Positions 1 to 5,999 of a DNA stretch of 5,999 nucleotides are shown piece after piece. The notes beneath the pieces were generated by a model. It did no database searches and was not told the origin of the DNA. It saw only the letters and a list, made by a program, of their open reading frames with translations. The position numbers were made by a program, and so were the translations under genes. Position 1 is the stretch's first letter. Each line of letters starts with the position of its first letter. The DNA lies in assembly GCA_905200265.1 (NCBI GenBank), contig CAJKJS010000097.1:1-5999 (forward strand), given 5' to 3'. This DNA is from an uncultured Oscillospiraceae bacterium (lineage in GTDB: Bacteria; Bacillota; Clostridia; Oscillospirales; Acutalibacteraceae).

Positions 1-1
1 G

Positions 2-532
2 AAAACCGTAAAAGCGCTGTCTTATGTTATCAAAAATAATGTAGTACTGGGTGTGCGGGATGATCAAACTCCAAAGGAAATCACAGTACCTGAAGGAATA
101 ACCGAAATCGGTGCTTTTGCGTTTGCCAATCTTGAGCAAATCCGGCGGATTGTGTTGCCGGGCAGTGTGCGGGTCATCCATGAAAAAGCATTCTCCGGTT
201 GTGAGAATTTAAAAGAGATGATTTTACCGGAAGGATTGCAGCAGATTGGCATTGCGGCATTTGAAAGCACAGGTCTTGAAAAGCTTTCACTGCCCGATTC
301 TCTTATGTATATAGGAGATATGGCCTTTGCGGGGTGCGAATTTATTATGTGGCTGCGCCTGAGCCGGGGCGTGAAGGATTACACCCAGTGTGAATGGTAC
401 CTGGAAACAGACGAAGACGAGCCACTGACCCTTATTTTGCCGAAAGGCTGCACACCCGATGAGTATACCGTGAGTGAAGACGAAGATTTTTGGGAGCAGG
501 ACGGGCTGATCGTGAAAATGGAATCGAAATAA
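2..532 (+). CDS. BspA-type leucine-rich repeat protein, 3' part (5' end outside window)
   Basis: The frame is open from the first bases of the window to a TAA at 530-532, so at least 176 residues are seen and the true start lies upstream. The protein carries four consecutive LRR_5 (BspA/TpLRR) units of 23, 23, 22 and 23 residues, at about nt 80-148, 149-217, 218-283 and 284-352. Each follows the pattern hydrophobic-x-[VL]-P-x-[GS]-[VIL]-x-x-I-x-x-x-A-F. A degenerate fifth unit (LRLSRGVKDY) follows, then a non-repeat acidic tail rich in D and E. The segment before the first unit (SYVIKNNVVLG) resembles the strand that often opens such repeat blocks, so the block may begin close to the window edge. 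No membrane anchor or sorting motif is visible at the C terminus. Family members are usually binding or scaffold proteins, some of them surface-exposed; no ligand can be inferred. The terminator just downstream separates it from sbcDC. Confidence 0.85.
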   Translation, partial: KTVKALSYVIKNNVVLGVRDDQTPKEITVPEGITEIGAFAFANLEQIRRIVLPGSVRVIHEKAFSGCENLKEMILPEGLQQIGIAAFESTGLEKLSLPDSLMYIGDMAFAGCEFIMWLRLSRGVKDYTQCEWYLETDEDEPLTLILPKGCTPDEYTVSEDEDFWEQDGLIVKMESK

Positions 533-539
533 AAAGAGC

Positions 540-599
540 CGGTTTTCCGTACAAAGAGCACCCTTTTGGGAGCAATTGACGGAAAACCGCTTTCCTTTT
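540..599 (+). terminator. Rho-independent terminator of the LRR gene
   Basis: An uninterrupted 11-bp inverted repeat pairs CGGTTTTCCGT (540-550) with ACGGAAAACCG (579-589). It encloses a 28-nt loop that holds a small inner hairpin, CCC-TTTT-GGG (561-570). The T-rich run CTTTCCTTTT (590-599) follows directly. The stem begins 7 nt after the LRR stop codon. An A-rich stretch (530-537) on the 5' side would give a T-run on the other strand, so it could also stop minus-strand transcripts. No folding energy was computed. Confidence 0.8.
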
Positions 600-604
600 A
601 TAAT
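576..604 (+). promoter_or_regulatory. Sigma-A/sigma-70 type promoter of the sbcD-sbcC(-udk) operon
   Basis: The -35 box TTGACG (576-581) matches five of six consensus bases. The -10 box TATAAT (599-604) matches all six. The spacer is exactly 17 bp (582-598). Transcription would start near A611, giving a leader of about 22 nt before the sbcD ATG. The -35 box overlaps the 3' arm of the upstream terminator stem, and the terminator's T-run lies in the spacer. No SOS (LexA) box or other operator is evident around it. The match is seen directly; activity is inferred. Confidence 0.78.
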
Positions 605-620
605 AAAATCAACTTTATGA

Positions 621-630
621 AGGGGGAAGG
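621..630 (+). promoter_or_regulatory. Ribosome binding site of sbcD
   Basis: The purine run AGGGGGAAGG ends 2 nt before the ATG at 633. Its GGGGG part (622-626) is 6 nt from the start codon, which is a workable Shine-Dalgarno distance. It supports ATG 633 as the start, as does the immediate MKLIHLSDLHIG N terminus typical of SbcD. Confidence 0.7.
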
Positions 631-632
631 AC

Positions 633-1757
633 ATGAAACTCATTCATCTGTCCGATCTTCACATCGGAAAAAACGTCAATGGATACGCCATGCTGGAGGA
701 CCAGAAGGCTATTTTTACACAAATTCTAACTATCATCCAGGATGAAGCGCCCGAAGCGGTGCTGTTGTGTGGGGATATTTATGATAAAACGACTCCGTCG
801 GCGGAAGCCATGGCGCTGTTTGACTGGTTTTTGACGGAACTGGCCGGGGACGGGCGCACGGTGCTGCTCATCAGCGGGAACCATGATTCCGCCGAGCGGT
901 TGACGGTCGGGGCCCGGCTGATGGAAAAAAGCCGGGTGTATATGGCCCCGGTGTATACGGGCACGTTGCAGCAAATCACGCTGCAAGACCAGTTTGGCCC
1001 GGTTACGTTCACGCTTTTGCCTTTTTTGCGTCCCGCAGTCGTACGGGCGGCCTGGCCGGACGAAACGGTGGAAAGCACCAGTGATGCTGTACGGGTAGCA
1101 CTTTCCCACTGTCCAGCGGCAGAACCGGGCGTTCGGCAGGTGCTTTTATGCCATCAGTTTGTATCGGGTGCTTCTTCCTGTGATTCGGAAGAAAAGCACA
1201 TCGGCGGCTTGGAAGCGGTGGAAACCGAACTGTTTCAGCCTTTTGATTATGTGGCACTGGGTCACCTGCATAACCCGCAGAAAGTGGGGCGGGAAACCGT
1301 GCGTTATTGCGGTACGCCGCTGAAATACTCGTTTTCCGAAGTCCATGCGCAAAAGAGTGTAACGATGGTTACGCTGGAGGAAAAAGGCCATATCCAAATT
1401 CGAACCGTACCCCTGCATCCACGGTACGACATGCGCCGCCTTAGGGGTTCCTTTGCCGAACTCATGGAACAGGCTAGTGATGATTATGTACAGCTGACTT
1501 TGACCGATGAAACAGAAATCCCCAATGCATATAACCGGCTGCGGGAAAAGTATGCCCATATCATGATTTTGGAATATGATAATACCCGCACCCGGGCCCA
1601 GGCCGATTTTTCCCATGTGACCAGCGAAAGGGAGAAAAGTGAACTGGAACTGTTTGGGGAGCTGTTTTACCAGCAAAATGGCCGGGCCATGAGTGAAAGC
1701 CAGCAGGTATACATGGATGCTTTACTGCGCGAGCTAAAGGAGGGAGAAAAAACATGA
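633..1757 (+). CDS. sbcD: SbcD, nuclease subunit of the SbcCD (Mre11-Rad50-like) complex
   Basis: A 374-residue metallophosphoesterase. With SbcC it forms the complex that opens DNA hairpins and degrades double-strand ends, including protein-blocked ones, with ATP-dependent exonuclease and Mn2+-dependent endonuclease activity in the cytoplasm/nucleoid (family knowledge). All the metal-site motifs are visible: DLH (D8, H10), GDIYD (D48), GNHD (N83, H84), the LLCHQF histidine (H174) and GHLH (H211, H213). The capping and C-terminal SbcD_C-like region follows from about residue 260 (PRYDMRRLRG onward) and ends near 355. The length is close to other bacterial SbcD proteins. The start at ATG 633 has a good ribosome binding site and puts the first motif at residue 8, as usual. 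It is the first gene of the operon, and its TGA overlaps the sbcC start (ATGA). Nothing suggests damage or truncation. Confidence 0.97.
   Translation: MKLIHLSDLHIGKNVNGYAMLEDQKAIFTQILTIIQDEAPEAVLLCGDIYDKTTPSAEAMALFDWFLTELAGDGRTVLLISGNHDSAERLTVGARLMEKSRVYMAPVYTGTLQQITLQDQFGPVTFTLLPFLRPAVVRAAWPDETVESTSDAVRVALSHCPAAEPGVRQVLLCHQFVSGASSCDSEEKHIGGLEAVETELFQPFDYVALGHLHNPQKVGRETVRYCGTPLKYSFSEVHAQKSVTMVTLEEKGHIQIRTVPLHPRYDMRRLRGSFAELMEQASDDYVQLTLTDETEIPNAYNRLREKYAHIMILEYDNTRTRAQADFSHVTSEREKSELELFGELFYQQNGRAMSESQQVYMDALLRELKEGEKT
1736..1744 (+). promoter_or_regulatory. Ribosome binding site of sbcC
   Basis: AAAGGAGGG lies inside the last codons of sbcD and contains a full AAGGAGG core (1737-1743), 10 nt before the sbcC ATG at 1754. 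A strong site plus the ATGA overlap implies efficient, coupled translation of the two subunits. Confidence 0.75.
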
Positions 1758-4700
1758 GACCGCTTTCCTTAACCCTTTCGGCCTTTGGCCCTTATGCGGG
1801 CCGGTGTGATATCCCGTTTTGGAAATTGGGGGAAGAAGGGTTATATCTGATTACCGGGGATACCGGTGCGGGCAAAACCATGCTTTTCGATGCCATTGTG
1901 TATGCCCTGTATGGAGAAACGGGCAGCGAGCGAAAAGGCAGCACGCTGCGCAGTTTGTATGCAAAACCCGATGCGGAAACCTTTGTGGAACTAAAGTTTT
2001 TGTGCAAAGAAAAAACCTATACCATCCGCCGTTCCCCGGATTATGACCGTCCTAAAAAACGCGGGGAAGGGATCATCCACCAGGGCGCTTCGGTGCAGTT
2101 GACGTTTTCCGATGGGCAGCCCCCCGTGACCAATCTGAAAGAAGCTACGGCCCGTATTACCGAGATTGTGGGGCTGGATCAGGAACAGTTCATGCAAATC
2201 GCCATGATTGCGCAGGGTCAGTTTCGAAAACTCTTACTGGCCAAAACCAACGACCGGATCGCCATTTTGCAGAAAATCTTCGGAACGACTCTCTATAACC
2301 GGGTGCAGGACCGCCTGCGCCGGGAGGCCGGGGAGCAAAAAGACGCCTACCGTCGGGGCTTGCACAGTTTGGGACAGTACGCCGAAACAGTGCAGCCGCG
2401 AAAAGATGAGGAAAAGGAACAGCTGCTCGCGATGGCCCAAAGTTTGTATAGCGGCAGCGAAAACCGGCTCGATGAACTAAAACAGCTCCTGCAAAATAGT
2501 GTGCAGCAGGATGGGGAGGAAGAAGAAAACAAGCAGCAGGAAGAAAAACGCCTGGACGAAGAGAGCCGCCAGCCCGAACAACACCGGAAAAAGGCCCAAA
2601 AGCATCAGGAAGATGAAAAACGGCTAGCGGATATGCGGAAAGCCTTACAAAATGCCAAAGAATTGGAGCAGCAAGCCGAAGCCAGCCTGCAGGAAGAAAA
2701 TGAAAAAGAACCGAGACGCCGGGTCATCCAGGAAAAATTGGGGGTGCTGAAACAGGAGGAACCCCGTTACAGGGAACTGGAAGAACGGCGAAAGGAAGGC
2801 GAAAAAGCCGCCGCCGGTTGGCAGTCGGCCGATCAAACCCAAAAAAATTGGGAACAAAAACGGGATGAGCTGCAAAAAAAGCAGGAAGAAGAGAAAAAGC
2901 GTCTTCTCGACTTAGGCAATCCTCAGGCGGAAGTCAGCCGCTTGGAAAAGGAAGAAGAAGCCGTCGCCCAGCAGCGGGAACGGATCGAAACTCTGTTTCG
3001 TCAGGAATCCACACATCGAGAGGCCGCCAAAACCTATCAGTTCGACCGGGAAGCGCTGGAAAAGCAGAAAAACGAAAATGCCAAACAGGCCCTGCGGGGT
3101 GACGAATTGGTGGGGCTGCTCGCAAGGCTTGCCCAGGAATGGCCGCAGTACGCCAAAGTAAACGAAGAAGAAGCGGCCGTAAGTGAGGAAAAAACACGCC
3201 TAGAAAAGGAAGAAAAAGCTGTGGAGCAGCAGAAAGCGGACTATGAAAACGCCGATCGTGCCCTACGGGAATTGGATGAAAAAATAAAGAAGCTACATGA
3301 CCCTCAAGCAGACCTTTTGCGCCTGGAACAGGAAAAACAGCAAATCGAACAAGAGCACACCCGGCTGAAAAATGTCGTAAAGGCCCAACAGGAATGGGAA
3401 AAGGCCTGGGAAAACCGGGAAACAGCAGTAAAAACAGCACAGGAAGCCCTTTTAAAAGCACAAAAATGGGAAGAGGAATTTACCCGCTGCAACCGGCTGT
3501 TTTTGGCCTCCCAAGCGGGGATTTTGGCCGAAACACTGCGGGAAAAGGAACCCTGCCCGGTGTGCGGTTCGATCCACCACCCGACGCCAGCGACCAGGCC
3601 GCAACAGGCTCCCACTCAGGCCCAGTGGGACGAAACCCGCCATAAGCGGGATAAAGCCGAAAAAGAGTCAGCCGCTGCATCCACCGCCGCCCGCCATGCA
3701 CAGGAACAGTATGGAGCCTGTGAAGAACAGCGGCAGCAGGCAATAAATGAAGCCTTCCCCCAGGGAGCCGAAGAGGAATGGGTTCAGAAAGTACCGGAGC
3801 GGCTCCACTGGCTGCAGGAACAAAAGAGGAACCTAGAAGAAACCAGCAAAGCCCGGAAGCAGGATGCCGACAACAAGAAAACGTGGGAAGAAGACTTGCA
3901 AAAACGGCAGAATACTCTGAATGAACAGGAACAAAATCTGCAAAAACGGGAATCCGCTTATCGGGAAGCGAGTGTCCGGCTAAAAGCCCGCCAGGATACC
4001 CTGCAACAGCAAAAAGCGCAGCTGCTGTTTCCTACAGCTGAACAGGCAGAACAGGCGAAAAAGCAGGCGCTTGAAGAACAGCGCACGATTTTAGCCGGGC
4101 AGGAACGAGAAAAGGAACTGGACCGGCAAACAGCTGCATCAAAAGAACGGGACGAAACTGCCCAAAACCAGCTCTTACAGGAGCTAGGCCGCTTTTTCGG
4201 CGAACCCGTACCGCAGGACTGGTTTGAAAAGCTGCAAAACGCCCGGGACGAACAGGAAGCCCGGCGCCTTTCCCTACAAAAACAACGGGAAAAGGCCGAA
4301 AACGACCGGCAGGAAGAAAGCAAATTGCTCGCTTCCACGAAAGAGCGGGACGAGGAGCTACAAAAGGCCCAGCGGGAAGCATCCGACTGGGCGCAAAAAG
4401 CGGCCACTTTAAAGGAGAGGCTCGAACGCTTGCGTGAAGAATACAAAGAGCGCAGCCGCACCCTATCTTGCAAAGATCAAAAACAGGCCGAAACCCTAAG
4501 ACAAACGCTGCAAGAAGAGTTATCGGCTTCGGAACAAGCCCTAAAAGACGCCCGGGAAGCGGCTGAAAAAGCCCGCACCGAAACCCTGCGGCAGGCGGGC
4601 GCCGTAAAAGAACTGGCGGCCCAGTTGGAACAGGAACCTATAATGGACCCGCAAGTGTTACTCGAACAGGAGCAAAAGCAAAAGAATGCTCTTGCGGCGC

Positions 4701-5353
4701 TACGGAAAGAAAAAGAAGCCCTGCACGCCCGGCGGCAGCATAACCATATGCTGCAGGAAAATATTCAGGCGCAAGCCGAACAGTTGCAGCAGGCGGAAGA
4801 AAAGGTCCGGTTTTTGCAGGAACTGGCCGACACGGCCTGCGGCAGCGTGACCGGCAAAGCCAAAGTGACCTTTGAAGCGTACGTACAGATGCACTATTTT
4901 GACGAAATTCTGCACTGCGCAAATCTTCACTTGCGGGATATGACCCGGGGCCAGTATGAACTGATGCGCCGTCAAAGCGAAAGTAGTTCTGACCGGGGGC
5001 TTGAACTCAATGTATTGGATCACTGGAACGGCACCCAGCGGGAAGTTGCAACACTGTCCGGTGGGGAATCGTTCAAAGCTTCGCTGTCCCTGGCACTGGG
5101 ACTATCGGACGTTGTACAAAATCAGGCTGGCGGTGTACAGCTGGACACCATGTTTGTGGACGAAGGATTCGGTTCTTTGGACCCCGATTCGCTGGATATG
5201 GCCATGGATTTACTCAGTGGATTAGCAGGAGCACACCGGCAGGTGGGGATTATTTCCCATGTGCGGGAACTGAGCGACCGCATTGGCAAAAAAATCCTGG
5301 TCACAAAACAGGATGTGTCCGGCAGCCAGATTCACTGGCAGTTGGATGATTAA
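1754..5353 (+). CDS. sbcC: SbcC, SMC/Rad50-like ATPase subunit of SbcCD
   Basis: A 1199-residue DNA-repair ATPase that, with SbcD, tethers and processes DNA ends. N-terminal ATPase lobe: FGPYAG near residue 11, Walker A GDTGAGKT (35-42), Q-loop MIAQGQF (Q154). A long E/K/Q/R-rich coiled coil runs from about 185 to 590 and returns from about 625 to 1020. The zinc hook CPVC (C601, C604) is nearly central, with 600 residues before it and 595 after, so the two arms balance. C-terminal lobe: signature LSGGES (1101-1106), Walker B MFVDEGFGSLD (1133-1143, D1136, E1137) with the D-loop, and H-loop IISH (H1169). It is longer than E. coli SbcC (about 1050 residues), the excess being coiled coil. The N-terminal arm shows a repeat with a 127-residue offset. 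It overlaps sbcD by ATGA and has a consensus ribosome binding site. No key residue is missing and no frameshift is seen. An in-frame A AAA AAG heptamer at 2875-2881 is noted separately. Confidence 0.97.
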   Translation: MRPLSLTLSAFGPYAGRCDIPFWKLGEEGLYLITGDTGAGKTMLFDAIVYALYGETGSERKGSTLRSLYAKPDAETFVELKFLCKEKTYTIRRSPDYDRPKKRGEGIIHQGASVQLTFSDGQPPVTNLKEATARITEIVGLDQEQFMQIAMIAQGQFRKLLLAKTNDRIAILQKIFGTTLYNRVQDRLRREAGEQKDAYRRGLHSLGQYAETVQPRKDEEKEQLLAMAQSLYSGSENRLDELKQLLQNSVQQDGEEEENKQQEEKRLDEESRQPEQHRKKAQKHQEDEKRLADMRKALQNAKELEQQAEASLQEENEKEPRRRVIQEKLGVLKQEEPRYRELEERRKEGEKAAAGWQSADQTQKNWEQKRDELQKKQEEEKKRLLDLGNPQAEVSRLEKEEEAVAQQRERIETLFRQESTHREAAKTYQFDREALEKQKNENAKQALRGDELVGLLARLAQEWPQYAKVNEEEAAVSEEKTRLEKEEKAVEQQKADYENADRALRELDEKIKKLHDPQADLLRLEQEKQQIEQEHTRLKNVVKAQQEWEKAWENRETAVKTAQEALLKAQKWEEEFTRCNRLFLASQAGILAETLREKEPCPVCGSIHHPTPATRPQQAPTQAQWDETRHKRDKAEKESAAASTAARHAQEQYGACEEQRQQAINEAFPQGAEEEWVQKVPERLHWLQEQKRNLEETSKARKQDADNKKTWEEDLQKRQNTLNEQEQNLQKRESAYREASVRLKARQDTLQQQKAQLLFPTAEQAEQAKKQALEEQRTILAGQEREKELDRQTAASKERDETAQNQLLQELGRFFGEPVPQDWFEKLQNARDEQEARRLSLQKQREKAENDRQEESKLLASTKERDEELQKAQREASDWAQKAATLKERLERLREEYKERSRTLSCKDQKQAETLRQTLQEELSASEQALKDAREAAEKARTETLRQAGAVKELAAQLEQEPIMDPQVLLEQEQKQKNALAALRKEKEALHARRQHNHMLQENIQAQAEQLQQAEEKVRFLQELADTACGSVTGKAKVTFEAYVQMHYFDEILHCANLHLRDMTRGQYELMRRQSESSSDRGLELNVLDHWNGTQREVATLSGGESFKASLSLALGLSDVVQNQAGGVQLDTMFVDEGFGSLDPDSLDMAMDLLSGLAGAHRQVGIISHVRELSDRIGKKILVTKQDVSGSQIHWQLDD
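2756..3334 (+). repeat. Long-period internal repeat in the N-terminal coiled coil of SbcC
   Basis: Two 66-residue segments, 335-400 (nt 2756-2953) and 462-527 (nt 3137-3334), align without gaps. Both start with E-x-P-x-Y (EEPRY and EWPQY) and end with [ND]-P-Q-A-[ED]-x-x-R-L-E-x-E at identical spacing. The region between these landmarks is biased coiled coil with little identity. Similarity continues a little past the second landmark. The offset is 127 residues. DNA identity is low, so this is an old protein-level repeat rather than a recent duplication. Convergence in low-complexity coil is the alternative, but the shared prolines and tyrosine argue against it. Confidence 0.5.
3554..3565 (+). 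other. Zinc-hook CXXC motif of SbcC
   Basis: The codons TGC-CCG-GTG-TGC encode C601-P-V-C604, followed by GSIHHP. In Rad50/SbcC proteins the two cysteines of one protomer share a Zn2+ ion with those of another, joining the coiled-coil tips so that two complexes can bridge DNA. The EPCPVCG context is typical of bacterial SbcC. Confidence 0.93.
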
Positions 5354-5357
5354 GGAA

Positions 5358-5364
5358 AGGGGAG
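5358..5364 (+). promoter_or_regulatory. Ribosome binding site that decides the TTG start of udk
   Basis: AGGGGAG lies 5 nt before TTG 5370, just after the sbcC stop codon (5351-5353), within the wider purine run 5352-5368. The alternative in-frame ATG at 5346 lies inside the end of sbcC and has no comparable purine-rich site upstream. This favours TTG as the initiation codon. Confidence 0.7.
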
Positions 5365-5369
5365 AGAAC

Positions 5370-5981
5370 TTGGCCGGATTTGTTATCGGGATTGCAGGCG
5401 GGTCTGGCAGCGGAAAAAGTACACTGACTAACCGCTTGCAGCAGGCGTTTCCAGGGCAAGTGGCCATTTTGCGACTGGATGATTACTATAAAAGTCTGAG
5501 CCATTTATCGCTCGAAGAGCGGGCCCGGGTGAACTTTGATCACCCAGATGCCCTCGATAGCGCACTATTTGCCCAGCATCTTGCACAGTTGCGGCAAGGA
5601 CAGGCGGTACAGACGCCGTTATACGATTTTACCCTGCACGACCGAAAAAAGGAAACCAGTACGGTTTTCCCCGCCCCGGTCATCATCGCCGAAGGTACAT
5701 TATTGTTTTCCTATCCGGAACTAAAAAACGCCTTTGACTACCGGGTATTTGTGGAAGCATCCGACAGTGTGCGACTGCAACGGCGGCTCAGGCGCGATGT
5801 GCAGCAGCGCGGACGTACCGAAGAAAGTGTACAGCGGCAGTATCACGAAACCGTACAGCCCATGTTTGAAACGTACGTCCGCCCTCAAAAGAACCAGTGC
5901 GATCTGGTTTTTCCCGGAGAAGGGGAGCAAAAGATTCCGTTTCAAAAACTATATCAGCTGATTCTGCGGCATGCTCGATAA
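5370..5981 (+). CDS. udk: Uridine kinase (pyrimidine salvage)
   Basis: A 203-residue P-loop kinase that phosphorylates uridine (usually also cytidine) to the monophosphate with ATP or GTP, in the cytoplasm. Motifs in order: Walker A GGSGSGKST (10-18); the LDDYYKSLSHLS region (D37/D38, candidate catalytic acid and nucleoside contacts); NFDHPDALD (55-63); TPLYDFTLHDRKKET (82-96, with H90 and R92 in the nucleoside-site region); EG (108-109); the arginine-rich lid RRLRRDVQQRGR (138-149); and QPMFETYVRP (163-172). These line up end to end with E. coli Udk, and the length fits the family (about 205-213). Starting at TTG puts the P-loop near residue 10, as expected; ATG 5346 would give 211 residues. 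It follows sbcC by 16 nt with no terminator or obvious promoter between, so co-transcription is likely. The exact substrate within the uridine kinase/phosphoribulokinase superfamily is inferred, but the fit is strong. Confidence 0.93.
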   Translation: MAGFVIGIAGGSGSGKSTLTNRLQQAFPGQVAILRLDDYYKSLSHLSLEERARVNFDHPDALDSALFAQHLAQLRQGQAVQTPLYDFTLHDRKKETSTVFPAPVIIAEGTLLFSYPELKNAFDYRVFVEASDSVRLQRRLRRDVQQRGRTEESVQRQYHETVQPMFETYVRPQKNQCDLVFPGEGEQKIPFQKLYQLILRHAR

Positions 5982-5999
5982 ACCCAGCCCGAAAAGGTA

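Noticed and set aside
53..55. GTG at 53 as the start of the LRR gene
   Set aside because: The same frame is open to the window edge with residues that fit the family (SYVIKNNVVLG), and no good ribosome binding site precedes GTG 53. The gene is therefore treated as truncated by the window.
287..643. Minus-strand open frame running across the LRR gene end and the intergenic region
   Set aside because: It crosses the terminator and the promoter, shows no domain, and overlaps the well-supported LRR repeats.
2934..3461. Long minus-strand open frame of 175 codons opposite sbcC
   Set aside because: It lies fully within the strongly supported sbcC coiled-coil region. Its product is a biased F/L/P/R-rich shadow of the E/K/Q/R-rich sense strand, and it has no recognisable domain.
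3958..4473. Minus-strand open frame of 171 codons, very rich in Ser, Cys, Phe and Arg
   Set aside because: This is the complement of repeated GAA, CAG and AAA sense codons in sbcC. The apparent cysteine richness comes from reversed GCA/GCG-type codons and is not a real protein signal.
5283..5348. ATG at 5283 or ATG at 5346 as the start of udk
   Set aside because: ATG 5283 would add 29 residues encoded entirely over sbcC and push the P-loop far from the N terminus, unlike the family. ATG 5346 has no good ribosome binding site, whereas TTG 5370 has AGGGGAG at proper spacing.
1..5999. A previously undescribed multi-gene system, for example a defence island built around SbcCD
   Set aside because: SbcCD and uridine kinase are complete, recognisable housekeeping proteins. 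There are no accompanying effector, recombinase, toxin or reverse transcriptase genes, no direct repeats flanking the block and no RNA-gene signature. A new system would have to be argued from sequence outside this window.
5982..5999. Possible terminator start after udk
   Set aside because: Only 18 bases remain and they hold no complete inverted repeat or T-run, so nothing can be called.

Overview
This window looks like ordinary chromosome from a Gram-positive, probably Firmicutes/Clostridia-type, bacterium. The evidence is purine-rich ribosome binding sites close to AAGGAGG, a consensus sigma-A type promoter, moderate GC content and tightly packed co-directional genes. I cannot name a genus from the sequence alone. 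All real genes are on the + strand.

Layout: (1) Bases 2-532 hold the 3' part of a BspA-type leucine-rich-repeat protein whose start lies upstream of the window. (2) Bases 533-632 are a compact intergenic region. It holds an intrinsic terminator and a near-consensus promoter, TTGACG - 17 bp - TATAAT, whose -35 box lies partly inside the 3' arm of the terminator stem. (3) Bases 633-1757 encode SbcD, the Mre11-like nuclease. (4) Bases 1754-5353 encode SbcC, the Rad50/SMC-like ATPase, overlapping sbcD by ATGA. (5) Bases 5370-5981 encode a uridine kinase (udk), read from a TTG start 16 nt after the sbcC stop. The last 18 bases hold nothing I can assign.

How the genes work together: SbcD and SbcC form the bacterial counterpart of the Mre11-Rad50 complex, which cuts DNA hairpins and processes blocked double-strand ends. 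Translational coupling and the shared promoter fit a fixed subunit ratio. Both proteins look intact: all expected phosphoesterase and ATPase motifs are present, and the CPVC zinc hook sits almost exactly at the middle of SbcC. The uridine kinase belongs to pyrimidine salvage. It is probably co-transcribed with sbcDC, but no mechanistic link to repair can be read from the sequence.

I found no mobile element, CRISPR array, RNA gene or unrecognised multi-gene system. The points worth a second look are the terminator/promoter overlap, a long-period internal repeat in the SbcC coiled coil, an in-frame A AAA AAG heptamer in sbcC, the udk linkage with its TTG start, and the acidic non-repeat tail of the LRR protein.
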